DNA of 64,000 bases from assembly GCA_002368155.1 (NCBI GenBank), contig AP018180.1, forward strand, positions 7,434,561-7,498,560, written 5' to 3'. Source of the stretch: Nostoc carneum NIES-2107. Its GTDB lineage: Bacteria; Cyanobacteriota; Cyanobacteriia; Cyanobacteriales; Nostocaceae. The position numbers and the translations under genes were made by a program. This document shows positions 8,247-16,521 of this stretch, one piece after another (positions within the stretch are counted from its first letter, which is position 1; every line of letters starts with the position of its first letter). Under the pieces are notes generated by a model. That model was not told where the DNA came from and did no database searches. It saw only the letters and a program-made list of their open reading frames with translations.

Positions 8247-10061
8247 ATGAGTATCGATTTCCCCTTCTCAGATTTGATCGCTGGCTACGTTACCCACTAT
8301 GACGCAAATGGCGATGTTTTTGGACTCAAAACCTCTGATGGTAGAGAGTTTAAAGCCAAACTGAGTCCGATGGCCTATGCCAAACTAATTCAGAATTTTG
8401 ACGAAGGCTACCCTGATGCCACTGGTAGCATGAAATCTATGCTGGCTCCAGGTAGATTTTTATTTGCCTACGGGGTATTTTATCCCGATAGCGATTTATT
8501 TGATGCTAAACAAATAGTATTTGCAGGCAGGCAAAAAGGCGATTACGTATTTGAAAAACAAGATTGGTGGATTAAGCAAGTTAATGCTTTGGGTAAGTTC
8601 TACCTTAAAGCCCAATTTGGCGACAAAGAATACGACTATCGTAACTATCGTACCACTCTCAGTTTGAGCGGAGTTCTATCAACTACCAATTTCCGTCAAG
8701 AAACCGATACGATTTCCCGCTTAGTATATGGTTTCGCCACAGCTTTCTTGATGACTGGTAATGATAGCTTCTTGAGGGCCGCCGAAAGAGGTACCGAATA
8801 CCTGCGCGAACATATGCGGTTTGTCGATTCAGATGAAGGCATCGTTTATTGGTATCACGGCATTGATGTGAATGGCGATCGCGAAGAAAAAATCTTTGCT
8901 TCGGAATTTGGGGATGACTACTACGCGATTCCCGCTTACGAACAAATTTATGCCTTAGCTGGCCCCATCCAAACCTATCGCTGTACTGGCGATCCCAAAA
9001 TTATGGATGATACCGAGAAGACGATTAAGTTGTTTAACAACTTCTTCTTGGATAAAGGCCCAGAAGGTGGATATTTCTCTCACCTCGATCCCTTTACCTT
9101 AGATCCTCTCAGCGATTCCCTAGGCCATAATAAAGGTAAAAAGAACTGGAACTCTGTTGGTGACCACGCCCCAGCTTATTTAATTAACCTGTGGTTGGCT
9201 ACAGGTAAGCAAGAATATGCCGATATGTTGGAGTATACCTTCGACACCATCGAGAAACGCTTCCCAGATTACGCCAACAGCCCATTTGTGCAAGAACGTT
9301 TTTATCAAGATTGGTCTGCTGATACCACTTGGGGTTGGCAGCAAAATCGGGCTGTAGTTGGTCATAACTTGAAGATTGCTTGGAACTTGATGCGGATGCA
9401 CAGCCTCAAAGCCAAGGAAGGCTATGCTAACTTAGCCCAAAAAATCGCTGATATCATGCCTGGTGTTGGTAGCGACCAACAACGTGGCGGTTGGTATGAC
9501 GTTGTAGAAAGATTGCTAGGGGAAGGCGAAAAACATTATCGCTTTGTGTGGCACGATCGCAAAGCTTGGTGGCAACAAGAACAAGCCATCTTAGCTTACC
9601 TAATCTTAACTGGTATTGTGGGCAACAAAGAATATCACCGTTTAGCCCGTGAATCCGCAGCCTTTTACAATGCTTGGTTCCTCGATTTAGAAGAAGGCGG
9701 CGTTTACTTTAACGTTCTCGCCAATGGTATTCCTTATCTAGCTGGTGGTAACGAACGGGGTAAAGGGTCGCACTCCATGAGTGGTTACCACTCCTTTGAG
9801 CTATGCTATTTAGCAGCAGTTTATACCAACCTGCTAATTACTAAACAGCCAATGGACTTTTACTTTAAGCCTGTGCCTGGTGGCTTCCCAGATAATATTC
9901 TCCGAGTATCACCGGATATTTTACCACCAGGAAGTATTAAAATTGGCAGATGTGAAATCGACGGAGAACCTTACAGCAACTTTGATGCTCAAGGTCTAAC
10001 TGTAACTTTACCCAAGACAAACGAACGGGTGAAAGTTAAGGTGCAGATTGTGCCTGTGTAG
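8247..10061 (+). CDS. AGE-domain (N-acylglucosamine 2-epimerase-like) protein of the icfG cluster
   Basis: The start is set at ATG 8247 because GGAG lies at the right distance upstream; the in-frame TTG at 8232 would sit on that site. The 604-residue protein has a unique N-terminal domain of about 110 residues, then an (alpha/alpha)6-barrel with AGE-type repeats (SEFGDDYYAIPAYEQ, RAVVGHNLKIAWNLM, RFVWHDRKAWWQQEQAI, SMSGYHSFELCYLA). The C-terminus is a short beta-rich tail. It is longer than true GlcNAc 2-epimerases (about 390 residues; compare the copy at 54022-55206). It appears equivalent to Synechocystis slr1855, which also precedes a STAS gene and glgX. The substrate is unknown; carbohydrate isomerisation or binding is likely. 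Confidence 0.8.
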   Translation: MSIDFPFSDLIAGYVTHYDANGDVFGLKTSDGREFKAKLSPMAYAKLIQNFDEGYPDATGSMKSMLAPGRFLFAYGVFYPDSDLFDAKQIVFAGRQKGDYVFEKQDWWIKQVNALGKFYLKAQFGDKEYDYRNYRTTLSLSGVLSTTNFRQETDTISRLVYGFATAFLMTGNDSFLRAAERGTEYLREHMRFVDSDEGIVYWYHGIDVNGDREEKIFASEFGDDYYAIPAYEQIYALAGPIQTYRCTGDPKIMDDTEKTIKLFNNFFLDKGPEGGYFSHLDPFTLDPLSDSLGHNKGKKNWNSVGDHAPAYLINLWLATGKQEYADMLEYTFDTIEKRFPDYANSPFVQERFYQDWSADTTWGWQQNRAVVGHNLKIAWNLMRMHSLKAKEGYANLAQKIADIMPGVGSDQQRGGWYDVVERLLGEGEKHYRFVWHDRKAWWQQEQAILAYLILTGIVGNKEYHRLARESAAFYNAWFLDLEEGGVYFNVLANGIPYLAGGNERGKGSHSMSGYHSFELCYLAAVYTNLLITKQPMDFYFKPVPGGFPDNILRVSPDILPPGSIKIGRCEIDGEPYSNFDAQGLTVTLPKTNERVKVKVQIVPV

Positions 10062-10149
10062 CCATAGATGAAACAATGGGAGTAAGAGAAAACCCTTCTC
10101 TTTATTCCCATTCCTTCATTACGAATTCAGTGGAACTTGGCAATAAATC

Positions 10150-10482
10150 ATGGAAATTAATATCAAGACAATTGAAGACGTAAAGGTAGCTGAGCTTACA
10201 GGTGATGTAGATGCAAGTACAGCACCATCTGTTACTAAAGAAGTTTTACCTTTGGCTGAACCAGAAAGTAAGATTCTTCTCGATATGACTGGGGTACCTT
10301 ATATGTCCAGCGCTGGCTTGCGGATGTTGCTGTCCCTATATCGCCAAGTAACTGCTAAAGAAGGCAAGCTAGTACTGGTGGGCTTAACTGAAGATATTAG
10401 AGATACTATGTCAGTCACCGGATTCCTCGACTTTTTTACGACTAGCGAAACTATCGATGAAGCATTAGCAATACTGACATAG
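10150..10482 (+). CDS. STAS-domain anti-sigma factor antagonist (first copy)
   Basis: This 110-residue single STAS domain is of the SpoIIAA/RsbV type. MTGVPYMSSAGLRMLL carries the serine phosphorylated by RsbW-type kinases, in the usual SSAGLR context. In partner switching, the unphosphorylated form binds the anti-sigma kinase, and a PP2C phosphatase restores that form. The gene lies between the AGE gene and glgX, as slr1856 does in Synechocystis. The kinase (13448) and phosphatase (14116) that probably act on it are downstream. Confidence 0.9.
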   Translation: MEINIKTIEDVKVAELTGDVDASTAPSVTKEVLPLAEPESKILLDMTGVPYMSSAGLRMLLSLYRQVTAKEGKLVLVGLTEDIRDTMSVTGFLDFFTTSETIDEALAILT

Positions 10483-10530
10483 GAGGATTGGCAGTGACTG
10501 CTGACAACGGGAAAATAAGGACAAGTAACA

Positions 10531-12651
10531 ATGGAAAGAATTGATATTCATCCAACGCATACTTATGAAGGTTTTAAATTACGTAACGGCAAACCATTCC
10601 CGTTTGGTGCAACTTTAGTACCGGGAGGGGTTAACTTCTCTATTTTTTCGAGTCAAGCTACATCCTGTACTTTAGTCCTGTTTAAGAAGCACGCCCAAAA
10701 ACCGTTGGTAGAAATTCCTTTTCCAGAGGAGTTTCGGATTGGTAATGTCTATTGCATGGTCGTATTTGACCTAGATTACGAAAATCTGGAATACGGCTAT
10801 CGCATGGACGGGCCAAAGAATTTCCGTGAAGGGCATTGGTTTGACAAAAGTAAAATATTGATGGATCCCTACGCCAAAATTATTGGTGGTCGGGATGTTT
10901 GGGGAGTTACTCCAGATTGGAATGATATCTATCACCATCGAGCTAGAATTGCCTTTGATGATTTTGATTGGGAAGATGACCGTCCGCTAGAAATCCCACC
11001 ATCAGATCAAATCATCTATGAAATGCACGTCCGCAGCTTTACCCGTCATCCTTCCTCGGGAGTCAAAGATAATCATAAAGGAACATTTGCCGGAATTCGG
11101 GAAAAAATTCCTTACTTAAAAGAATTGGGTGTCAATGCAGTGGAATTGATGCCCATTTATGAATTTGATGAGTTTGAAAACAGTCGCCCTAACCCGCAAA
11201 CAGGGGAAACTCTTTACAATTATTGGGGTTATAGTACAGTTGGTTTTTTTGCTCCCAAAGCTGGTTACGCAGCTACAGGTAAATTTGGGATGCAGGTTGA
11301 TGAGTTGAAATCTTTAGTCAAAGAATTACACAAAAACGGTATTGAAGTAATTTTAGACGTAGTATTCAACCACACTGCGGAAGGTAACGAACATGGGCCC
11401 ACTATTTCTTTCCGCGGCATTGACAATAAAACTTACTATATGCTGACCCCTGAAGGGTATTATTATAACTTCAGTGGTACTGGTAATACTCTCAATTGCA
11501 ACAACCCCGTAGTGCGGGGCATAGTACTAGATTGTCTGCGTTACTGGGCATCAGAATATCATATAGACGGTTTCCGGTTTGACTTAGCCGCCATTTTAGG
11601 GCGCGATCCTTGGGGCGCACCTCTAGCAAATCCACCACTGCTAGAATCTTTGGCCTTTGACCCGATTTTAGCTAAATGCAAACTGATTGCGGAAGCTTGG
11701 GATGCAGGCGGTTTATACCAAGTAGGTTCTTTCCCTGCTTATGGACGTTGGGCAGAATGGAATGGTAAATACCGTGATGGTATCCGTAAATTCTTAAAAG
11801 GAGATGGTAGCGTTGGCGATGCAGCTCAACGTTTACAAGGTTCTCCCGATTTATATGCTTGGTCTGGTCGCGCGCCAGCAACTTCTATTAATTTCATTAC
11901 TGCCCACGATGGTTTTACCATGATGGATTTGGTTTCCTATAACGGGAAACATAATGAAGCCAACGGTGAAAACAACAACGATGGCAGCAATGATAATGAT
12001 AGCTGGAATTGCGGTTGGGAAGGGCCAACCGACGATCCAGGAATTAATGCCTTACGTCATCGCCAGATTAAAAATGCTGTGGCGATGCTGATGGTGTCTC
12101 AAGGTGTGCCTATGATTCTCATGGGTGATGAAGTGGGACGCACTCAAAAGGGCAATAACAACACCTATTGCCACGATAATGACTTGAACTGGTTAGACTG
12201 GACATTGTTAGAAAAGAACGCAGATTTGTTTAAGTTTTTTAAACACTGCATCGCCTTCCGCAATGCCCATCCAGTCTTGAGAAACGAATGGCATTTCCAA
12301 AATCGGGATTATGTAGGTAGTGGCTATGCAGATATTACTTGGCATGGTACTCAAGCCTGGAATGCCGATTGGTCTGATTCCTGTAAGACTTTGGCGTTTA
12401 TGCTTTGTGGCAAACACGCCAAACAAGGAACAGTAGCAGATAACTACATTTATGTAGCGATGAATATGCATTGGGAATCTCTTTGGTTTGAAATTCCGCA
12501 ATTGCATCCGGGGATGAAGTGGCATATCTTTGCTAATACTGGTGCCAATCCAGCAGAAGCTAGCTGGGAACCAGGAAAAGAACCAGTACTAGAAAATCAA
12601 GCCGCATTGCTGATGGGCGATCGCTCTGTGGCAATTTTAGTAGGTAAATAG
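10531..12651 (+). CDS. glgX: Glycogen debranching enzyme GlgX (isoamylase type)
   Basis: The 706-residue protein starts with an isoamylase N-terminal (CBM48) domain (FPFGATLVPGGVNFSIFS). The GH13 barrel follows, with the nucleophile region DGFRFDLA, the acid/base region LIAEAWDAGG and the FITAHDGFT motif, and then a C-terminal beta domain. It hydrolyses alpha-1,6 branches in glycogen or limit dextrin. Its length is normal for the family. It is embedded among partner-switching regulators, 48 bp after the first STAS gene, which suggests that glycogen mobilisation is controlled together with that pathway. Confidence 0.93.
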   Translation: MERIDIHPTHTYEGFKLRNGKPFPFGATLVPGGVNFSIFSSQATSCTLVLFKKHAQKPLVEIPFPEEFRIGNVYCMVVFDLDYENLEYGYRMDGPKNFREGHWFDKSKILMDPYAKIIGGRDVWGVTPDWNDIYHHRARIAFDDFDWEDDRPLEIPPSDQIIYEMHVRSFTRHPSSGVKDNHKGTFAGIREKIPYLKELGVNAVELMPIYEFDEFENSRPNPQTGETLYNYWGYSTVGFFAPKAGYAATGKFGMQVDELKSLVKELHKNGIEVILDVVFNHTAEGNEHGPTISFRGIDNKTYYMLTPEGYYYNFSGTGNTLNCNNPVVRGIVLDCLRYWASEYHIDGFRFDLAAILGRDPWGAPLANPPLLESLAFDPILAKCKLIAEAWDAGGLYQVGSFPAYGRWAEWNGKYRDGIRKFLKGDGSVGDAAQRLQGSPDLYAWSGRAPATSINFITAHDGFTMMDLVSYNGKHNEANGENNNDGSNDNDSWNCGWEGPTDDPGINALRHRQIKNAVAMLMVSQGVPMILMGDEVGRTQKGNNNTYCHDNDLNWLDWTLLEKNADLFKFFKHCIAFRNAHPVLRNEWHFQNRDYVGSGYADITWHGTQAWNADWSDSCKTLAFMLCGKHAKQGTVADNYIYVAMNMHWESLWFEIPQLHPGMKWHIFANTGANPAEASWEPGKEPVLENQAALLMGDRSVAILVGK

Positions 12652-12660
12652 GTTAAAAGT

Positions 12661-12685
12661 TGGCAAAATTCAATTGCCATTTTTT
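12661..12685 (+). terminator. Rho-independent terminator after glgX
   Basis: The 6-bp stem TGGCAA/TTGCCA is followed directly by six T residues, and the outer flanks (TTAAAA/TTTTAA) extend the pairing. It begins 9 bp after the glgX stop and would separate AGE-STAS-glgX from the second STAS gene. Confidence 0.75.
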
Positions 12686-12743
12686 AACCTTTTATCTCTG
12701 GTTAATCAATCACAACTAAGAACTCATAACTCAAAAAAAGATC

Positions 12744-13082
12744 ATGGCTTTTTCAGCAACTCTCGAAACAGTTGGTAATGTCGCCAAAATCACCTTAGCT
12801 GGCGAACTAGATGCGAGTACCGCACCCGAATTTAAACAAAAAGTTGAGGAGGCCGCAGCACAAGAACCCAAACGGTTAGTGCTAATTCTCAACGAATTGG
12901 AATATATGGCCAGTGCAGGATTGCGGGTGTTAATCTTTGCTAAACAAAAGATGGGTAAAAATGTTGATATGTATGTGGTAGGAACTCAGGAAATGGTGAT
13001 GGATACTATCACCAAGACTGGCTTTCATCACAGCGTGATTGCGCTGGATGAATATGACGCAGCTGTGATAGAAAATGTCTAG
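12744..13082 (+). CDS. STAS-domain anti-sigma factor antagonist (second copy)
   Basis: This 112-residue SpoIIAA/RsbV-type protein has the phospho-acceptor serine in YMASAGLRVLIFA and the family's VDMYVVG strand. It differs clearly from the copy at 10150, as slr1859 differs from slr1856 in Synechocystis, so the two are not a recent duplication. It probably competes for, or is specific to, the kinase encoded at 13448. Confidence 0.9.
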   Translation: MAFSATLETVGNVAKITLAGELDASTAPEFKQKVEEAAAQEPKRLVLILNELEYMASAGLRVLIFAKQKMGKNVDMYVVGTQEMVMDTITKTGFHHSVIALDEYDAAVIENV

Positions 13083-13147
13083 ATGACAAAAACGAAGTGT
13101 GAAGTTGAATTTTTATCCTTTACACTTCAAACATTTTAAAATAAGCG

Positions 13148-13171
13148 ATACCAATTCTAGAGAATTGGTAT
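13148..13171. repeat. Palindrome with 11-bp arms
   Basis: The perfect arms ATACCAATTCT and AGAATTGGTAT are separated by AG. It resembles a dispersed cyanobacterial palindrome rather than a terminator, as no T-run follows. The remaining part of 13083-13447 shows no gene. Confidence 0.65.
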
Positions 13172-13447
13172 TATTGATGTTTCTTTTATTAATAACGGGT
13201 GGTGCGTCGGGGCGGCTTTTTCAGAAACATCGCACGCAACAGTGAAATTAATCATCAAAATTTTTGGCTTAGGCAGATTTAGACATCTGAGAAAACCAAG
13301 CAATATTTTGCTATTTCAAATATAAAATGCTAAGACTTTGTTGAAAATTGGGAATCTTAATTAAACAAAGCAAATAACTTCTCAACATTTCAGCCATTTG
13401 GGAAAAAAATTCATCTTTATGCTTATTCAGCAAAGGAAGTGCTAGGT

Positions 13448-13864
13448 ATGACAACTGTAACTTTACCAGGAACTCTCGACTCTTTAGGCGCGATCGCTAA
13501 ATATGTTATGGAAGCAGCACAAACAGCTGGTTTGGATAAAAAAGCCGCCTATAAGCTGCGTTTGGCAGTGGATGAAATTGCCTCTAATATTATTATTCAT
13601 GGCTATGAAGAAGCTCATTTAGAAGGTGAAATAGATCTGTCCGCTGACATTAATGAGTCAAGCCTAACCATTATTATTGAAGATACAGGTGCTAAATACG
13701 ATCCTTATGAAACTGTAGCTGTAGAAGAAGAACAATTGAAGAAACCCTTGGACGAGAGACCTATAGGTGGATTAGGAGTATATCTCGCAATTCAAGGTGT
13801 TGATAAGTATCTTTTTGAGCGCGTTGGCAACCGCAATCGCAATATTTTTGTGGTTAACTGTTGA
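13448..13864 (+). CDS. RsbW-like anti-sigma factor serine kinase
   Basis: The 138-residue protein is a compact GHKL (HATPase_c_2) domain. LAVDEIASNIIIHGY is the N-box, IEDTGAKYDP the G1 box and IGGLGVYLAIQGVD the G2 box. A GTG at 13439 is in frame, but AAGGAAG upstream is correctly spaced for ATG 13448. In partner switching it would phosphorylate the STAS proteins and sequester a sigma factor or other partner. The target is not encoded in the window. It corresponds to Synechocystis slr1861. Confidence 0.9.
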   Translation: MTTVTLPGTLDSLGAIAKYVMEAAQTAGLDKKAAYKLRLAVDEIASNIIIHGYEEAHLEGEIDLSADINESSLTIIIEDTGAKYDPYETVAVEEEQLKKPLDERPIGGLGVYLAIQGVDKYLFERVGNRNRNIFVVNC

Positions 13865-14115
13865 ATCAACTAAAACAACCAAAGTTACATTATTAACAAC
13901 CTGATATAGGCTATATTAAGGTATATATATCTTACATGGCTTGAATATCAGCACTTGAAGCTGTTGCCAAATTTTTCAGTAATAAGTATTATTGAAAACA
14001 TCAGCTATAAATACACTTGCTTATTTGTTAAAAAATTTACTTTACAATACCTTAAAAAATCATTCGAGTCAAATTTATTTTCAATTAACAATTTAAATTC
14101 CTGTGTAGGTACAAG

Positions 14116-15570
14116 ATGGGCGTGCAAAATCAATTCAAAGAATGTGATGAAGATGAATTAGAAGCACTGCGCCAAGAGGTAGCAGAACTGAAAACAGCAC
14201 TCAAAAATGAAGAAGCTGCATTTCAAGCTCAATCAAAACTACTCGAGAAGTTCGTGATGATGGCACGTTCTTCTACAGAGGAAGTGCTAAAAACAGCATT
14301 ACAAATGACATTAGATGTCGCCGCCGATCAAACAGCTTCAGAAAAAGGCAGTCTGTTTTTACTTGAGCCTTCAGGGAAAGTATCTGACGCAATTTTGTCA
14401 CGCACTGAAGTCACAGCAGAACAGAGAAAACGTCTCATTGGTACAGTCATAGACAAGGGTTTAGCTGGCTGGGTAATCCGCCATCGCGAGCTAGGATTAA
14501 TTGATGATACCGAAAATGATGATCGCTGGCTAACCTTACCCAATCAACCTTACGTTGTGCGTTCTGCTTTGGCTGTACCGATTCTTCGAGGAGATGAATT
14601 ACTCGGAATTATCACCTTACTACATTCTGAACCAGGACATTTTAGCCATGAAGCCGCTAACCTCATGCAGGTGACAGCCGATCAGATGTCCTTAGTTTTA
14701 GAAAATGCGCGGCTTTACTCAAAACTGGATAAGTATTCCAAAGCACTAGATGCAGAAATGGAAAAAGGGCGGCAAATTCAGATAGATTTTCTGCCCTATG
14801 AAATGGTGAAGCAGCCCAATTGCGAGATAACAGCTTGTTTCTACCCTGCACGTCAAGTAGCTGGCGACTTCTATGATGCCTTTGAGCTTGATGATAAACA
14901 GATAGGATTAGTGATTGCAGATGTCTGCGATAAAGGCGTAGGTGCAGCGCTATTTATGGCTCTAATGCGGAGCTTAATCCGGATTTTTTCTGCGGAAACT
15001 CAATTACGCGGTATCGCCCACGAAATTCTAGAACAGCATAAACCTATTCCAGAGGGGTGGATTGGCAAATCTATGTCTGCCAACCTAGCTCACCTGAATG
15101 CGCTGCAAGCAGTTACCCGGACTAATGAATATGTTGCCCAAAACCATTGGCAATTGAGTATGTTTGCCACCCTGTTTTTTGGAGTGTTAGAGCCGGATAC
15201 GGGGATACTCACTTATATTAATGGCGGACATGAACCCCTGTTTATTCTGGGTGAGTCTGGTATCAAGAAAACGCTTAAATCTACTGGGCCTGCTGTAGGG
15301 ATGATGGCGGGGATGAAATTTAAAATTCAGCAAGTGCAGCTGGAGCCGGGAGACATTTTAATTGGTTATACAGATGGCGTAACTGAAGGTAAAAACCCTG
15401 ATGGCGAGCTATTTACCGATAAAAGATTGCGATCGCTCTTAGAACAACCATGTTCCTCAGCTTGTGATTTGTTAGAGCGGATTAAAACCCATTTATTCGC
15501 CTTTATTGCCGATGCACCACAGTTTGATGATATTACTATGCTGTCTGTGCGTTGGAATCCGGTGAAGTGA
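14116..15570 (+). CDS. icfG: IcfG-like GAF-PP2C (SpoIIE/RsbU-type) serine phosphatase
   Basis: The 484-residue protein has an N-terminal coiled coil (about 10-45), a GAF domain (about 50-205), a helical linker and a SpoIIE-type PP2C domain (about 240-480). The metal-binding motifs are present: VIADVCDKGVGAALFMAL, YINGGHEPLF and IGYTDGVTEG. The GAF domain probably senses a small ligand and controls dephosphorylation of the STAS proteins at 10150 and 12744. The cluster content matches the Synechocystis icfG locus, which coordinates inorganic carbon and glucose use. A hormogonium-type partner-switching role, as for Nostoc Hmp proteins, is an alternative. Confidence 0.85.
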   Translation: MGVQNQFKECDEDELEALRQEVAELKTALKNEEAAFQAQSKLLEKFVMMARSSTEEVLKTALQMTLDVAADQTASEKGSLFLLEPSGKVSDAILSRTEVTAEQRKRLIGTVIDKGLAGWVIRHRELGLIDDTENDDRWLTLPNQPYVVRSALAVPILRGDELLGIITLLHSEPGHFSHEAANLMQVTADQMSLVLENARLYSKLDKYSKALDAEMEKGRQIQIDFLPYEMVKQPNCEITACFYPARQVAGDFYDAFELDDKQIGLVIADVCDKGVGAALFMALMRSLIRIFSAETQLRGIAHEILEQHKPIPEGWIGKSMSANLAHLNALQAVTRTNEYVAQNHWQLSMFATLFFGVLEPDTGILTYINGGHEPLFILGESGIKKTLKSTGPAVGMMAGMKFKIQQVQLEPGDILIGYTDGVTEGKNPDGELFTDKRLRSLLEQPCSSACDLLERIKTHLFAFIADAPQFDDITMLSVRWNPVK

Positions 15571-15633
15571 GTGCTGAGTAAGTTTATTCTGCTTGATATG
15601 GAAAGTGTCATAAGTAGGGAGGCATAATTATTT

Positions 15634-15724
15634 GTAGGATGGGTTAGCGATAGCGTAACCCATGCGGGTGTTGGGTTACCCTACGGGAAGCCGCTGCGCG
15701 TCTACGTTCCACAACCCAACCTAC
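15634..15724. repeat. REP-like palindromic repeat
   Basis: The segment starts GTAGGATGGGTTAGCG and ends AACCCAACCTAC, with nested complementary arms and a GCGCGTCTAC-type inner part. It is intergenic, in the 15571-15854 gap, and belongs to the GTAGGRTG...CACCCTAC style of repeats also seen near 3788, 47937, 51844, 58813 and 63489. Confidence 0.65.
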
Positions 15725-15821
15725 GTCCATCTTATATTTAATTCCCACCAGCTACTTAGTTAGCGATTAGCGATCGCAGTAGACTAAATACAGCTACCTA
15801 TCTAGTTAACACAGTGTATGC

Positions 15822-15849
15822 TTGTCATTGCGAGCCTTCGCAATGACAA
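15822..15849. repeat. Perfect 12-bp-arm palindrome just before the COQ4-like gene
   Basis: The arms TTGTCATTGCGA and TCGCAATGACAA are separated by GCCT. It creates an open frame with TTG and ATG codons that runs into the next gene and could mislead start prediction. It is better read as a mobile or structural palindrome. Confidence 0.75.
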
Positions 15850-15854
15850 ATTTT

Positions 15855-16469
15855 ATGATGTTAAGCAAACTCAAAGCTATTTTTGCTGCCAAAAACTCGG
15901 GGAATTTAGGCGATTTTGCGATTCTCAAGTCGGATTTCTTGGGTGCAAAAGTTACTCCCGAAGTCGCTGAAAAATTGCGATCGCTTGCAGGATATCATCC
16001 GCCAATCGATTTAGCAAAATTAAGCCAGTACCCTCAAGGCTCCTTTGGGCGAGAATACGCCGAACACATGAATGCTAACCATCTCCAGCCATTAAATGTT
16101 AGTCCTGAACTTGATGAGGTAGCTAATCGCAATGTTTTTGCTTTGCGCTATGTCGTCACTCACGATATTTTTCATGTTTTACTCGGCTTTGATACTACCT
16201 ATGCTGGAGAAATTGGCGTTTTGGCTTTTGCGGCTGCTCAGAACTACAGCAAATCGCTAAAAATTAGTTTGTGGTTAGCAAGCTTACTCTATCCAATTTT
16301 GGCTCCTCAACAATTTTCAGAAATTTTTGTTAACCTGCAAAAAGGATATCAATTAGGTAAAAAAGCTGAGTTTCTCCTCAGTTACCGCTTTGAAGAGCAT
16401 TGGGAAGAGCCAATTATTGAGGTGAGAAAACATTTAGATTTATCTCCAAATTTCTCAATCTCACCTTAA
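15855..16469 (+). CDS. COQ4 family protein
   Basis: The 204-residue protein contains the COQ4 zinc-ligand signature HDIFHVLLGF followed by GEIG, i.e. HDxxH-x11-E. Length and the SFGREYAEHM and RFEEHWEEP blocks fit the family. In mitochondria and some proteobacteria Coq4 acts in ubiquinone ring modification. Cyanobacteria make plastoquinone, so the role here is uncertain. I chose ATG 15855 (or 15858) because the upstream in-frame codons come from the 15822-15849 palindrome. Confidence 0.8.
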   Translation: MMLSKLKAIFAAKNSGNLGDFAILKSDFLGAKVTPEVAEKLRSLAGYHPPIDLAKLSQYPQGSFGREYAEHMNANHLQPLNVSPELDEVANRNVFALRYVVTHDIFHVLLGFDTTYAGEIGVLAFAAAQNYSKSLKISLWLASLLYPILAPQQFSEIFVNLQKGYQLGKKAEFLLSYRFEEHWEEPIIEVRKHLDLSPNFSISP

Positions 16470-16521
16470 ATTTAGCCCAAATTGTAGCTGAAGCTTGTTA
16501 ATAAATATCAGGGGAAAAGTC

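Noticed and set aside
13955-14161. A 68-residue ORF before the phosphatase gene
   Set aside because: AT-rich, without an RBS or motif, and it overlaps the icfG-like start.
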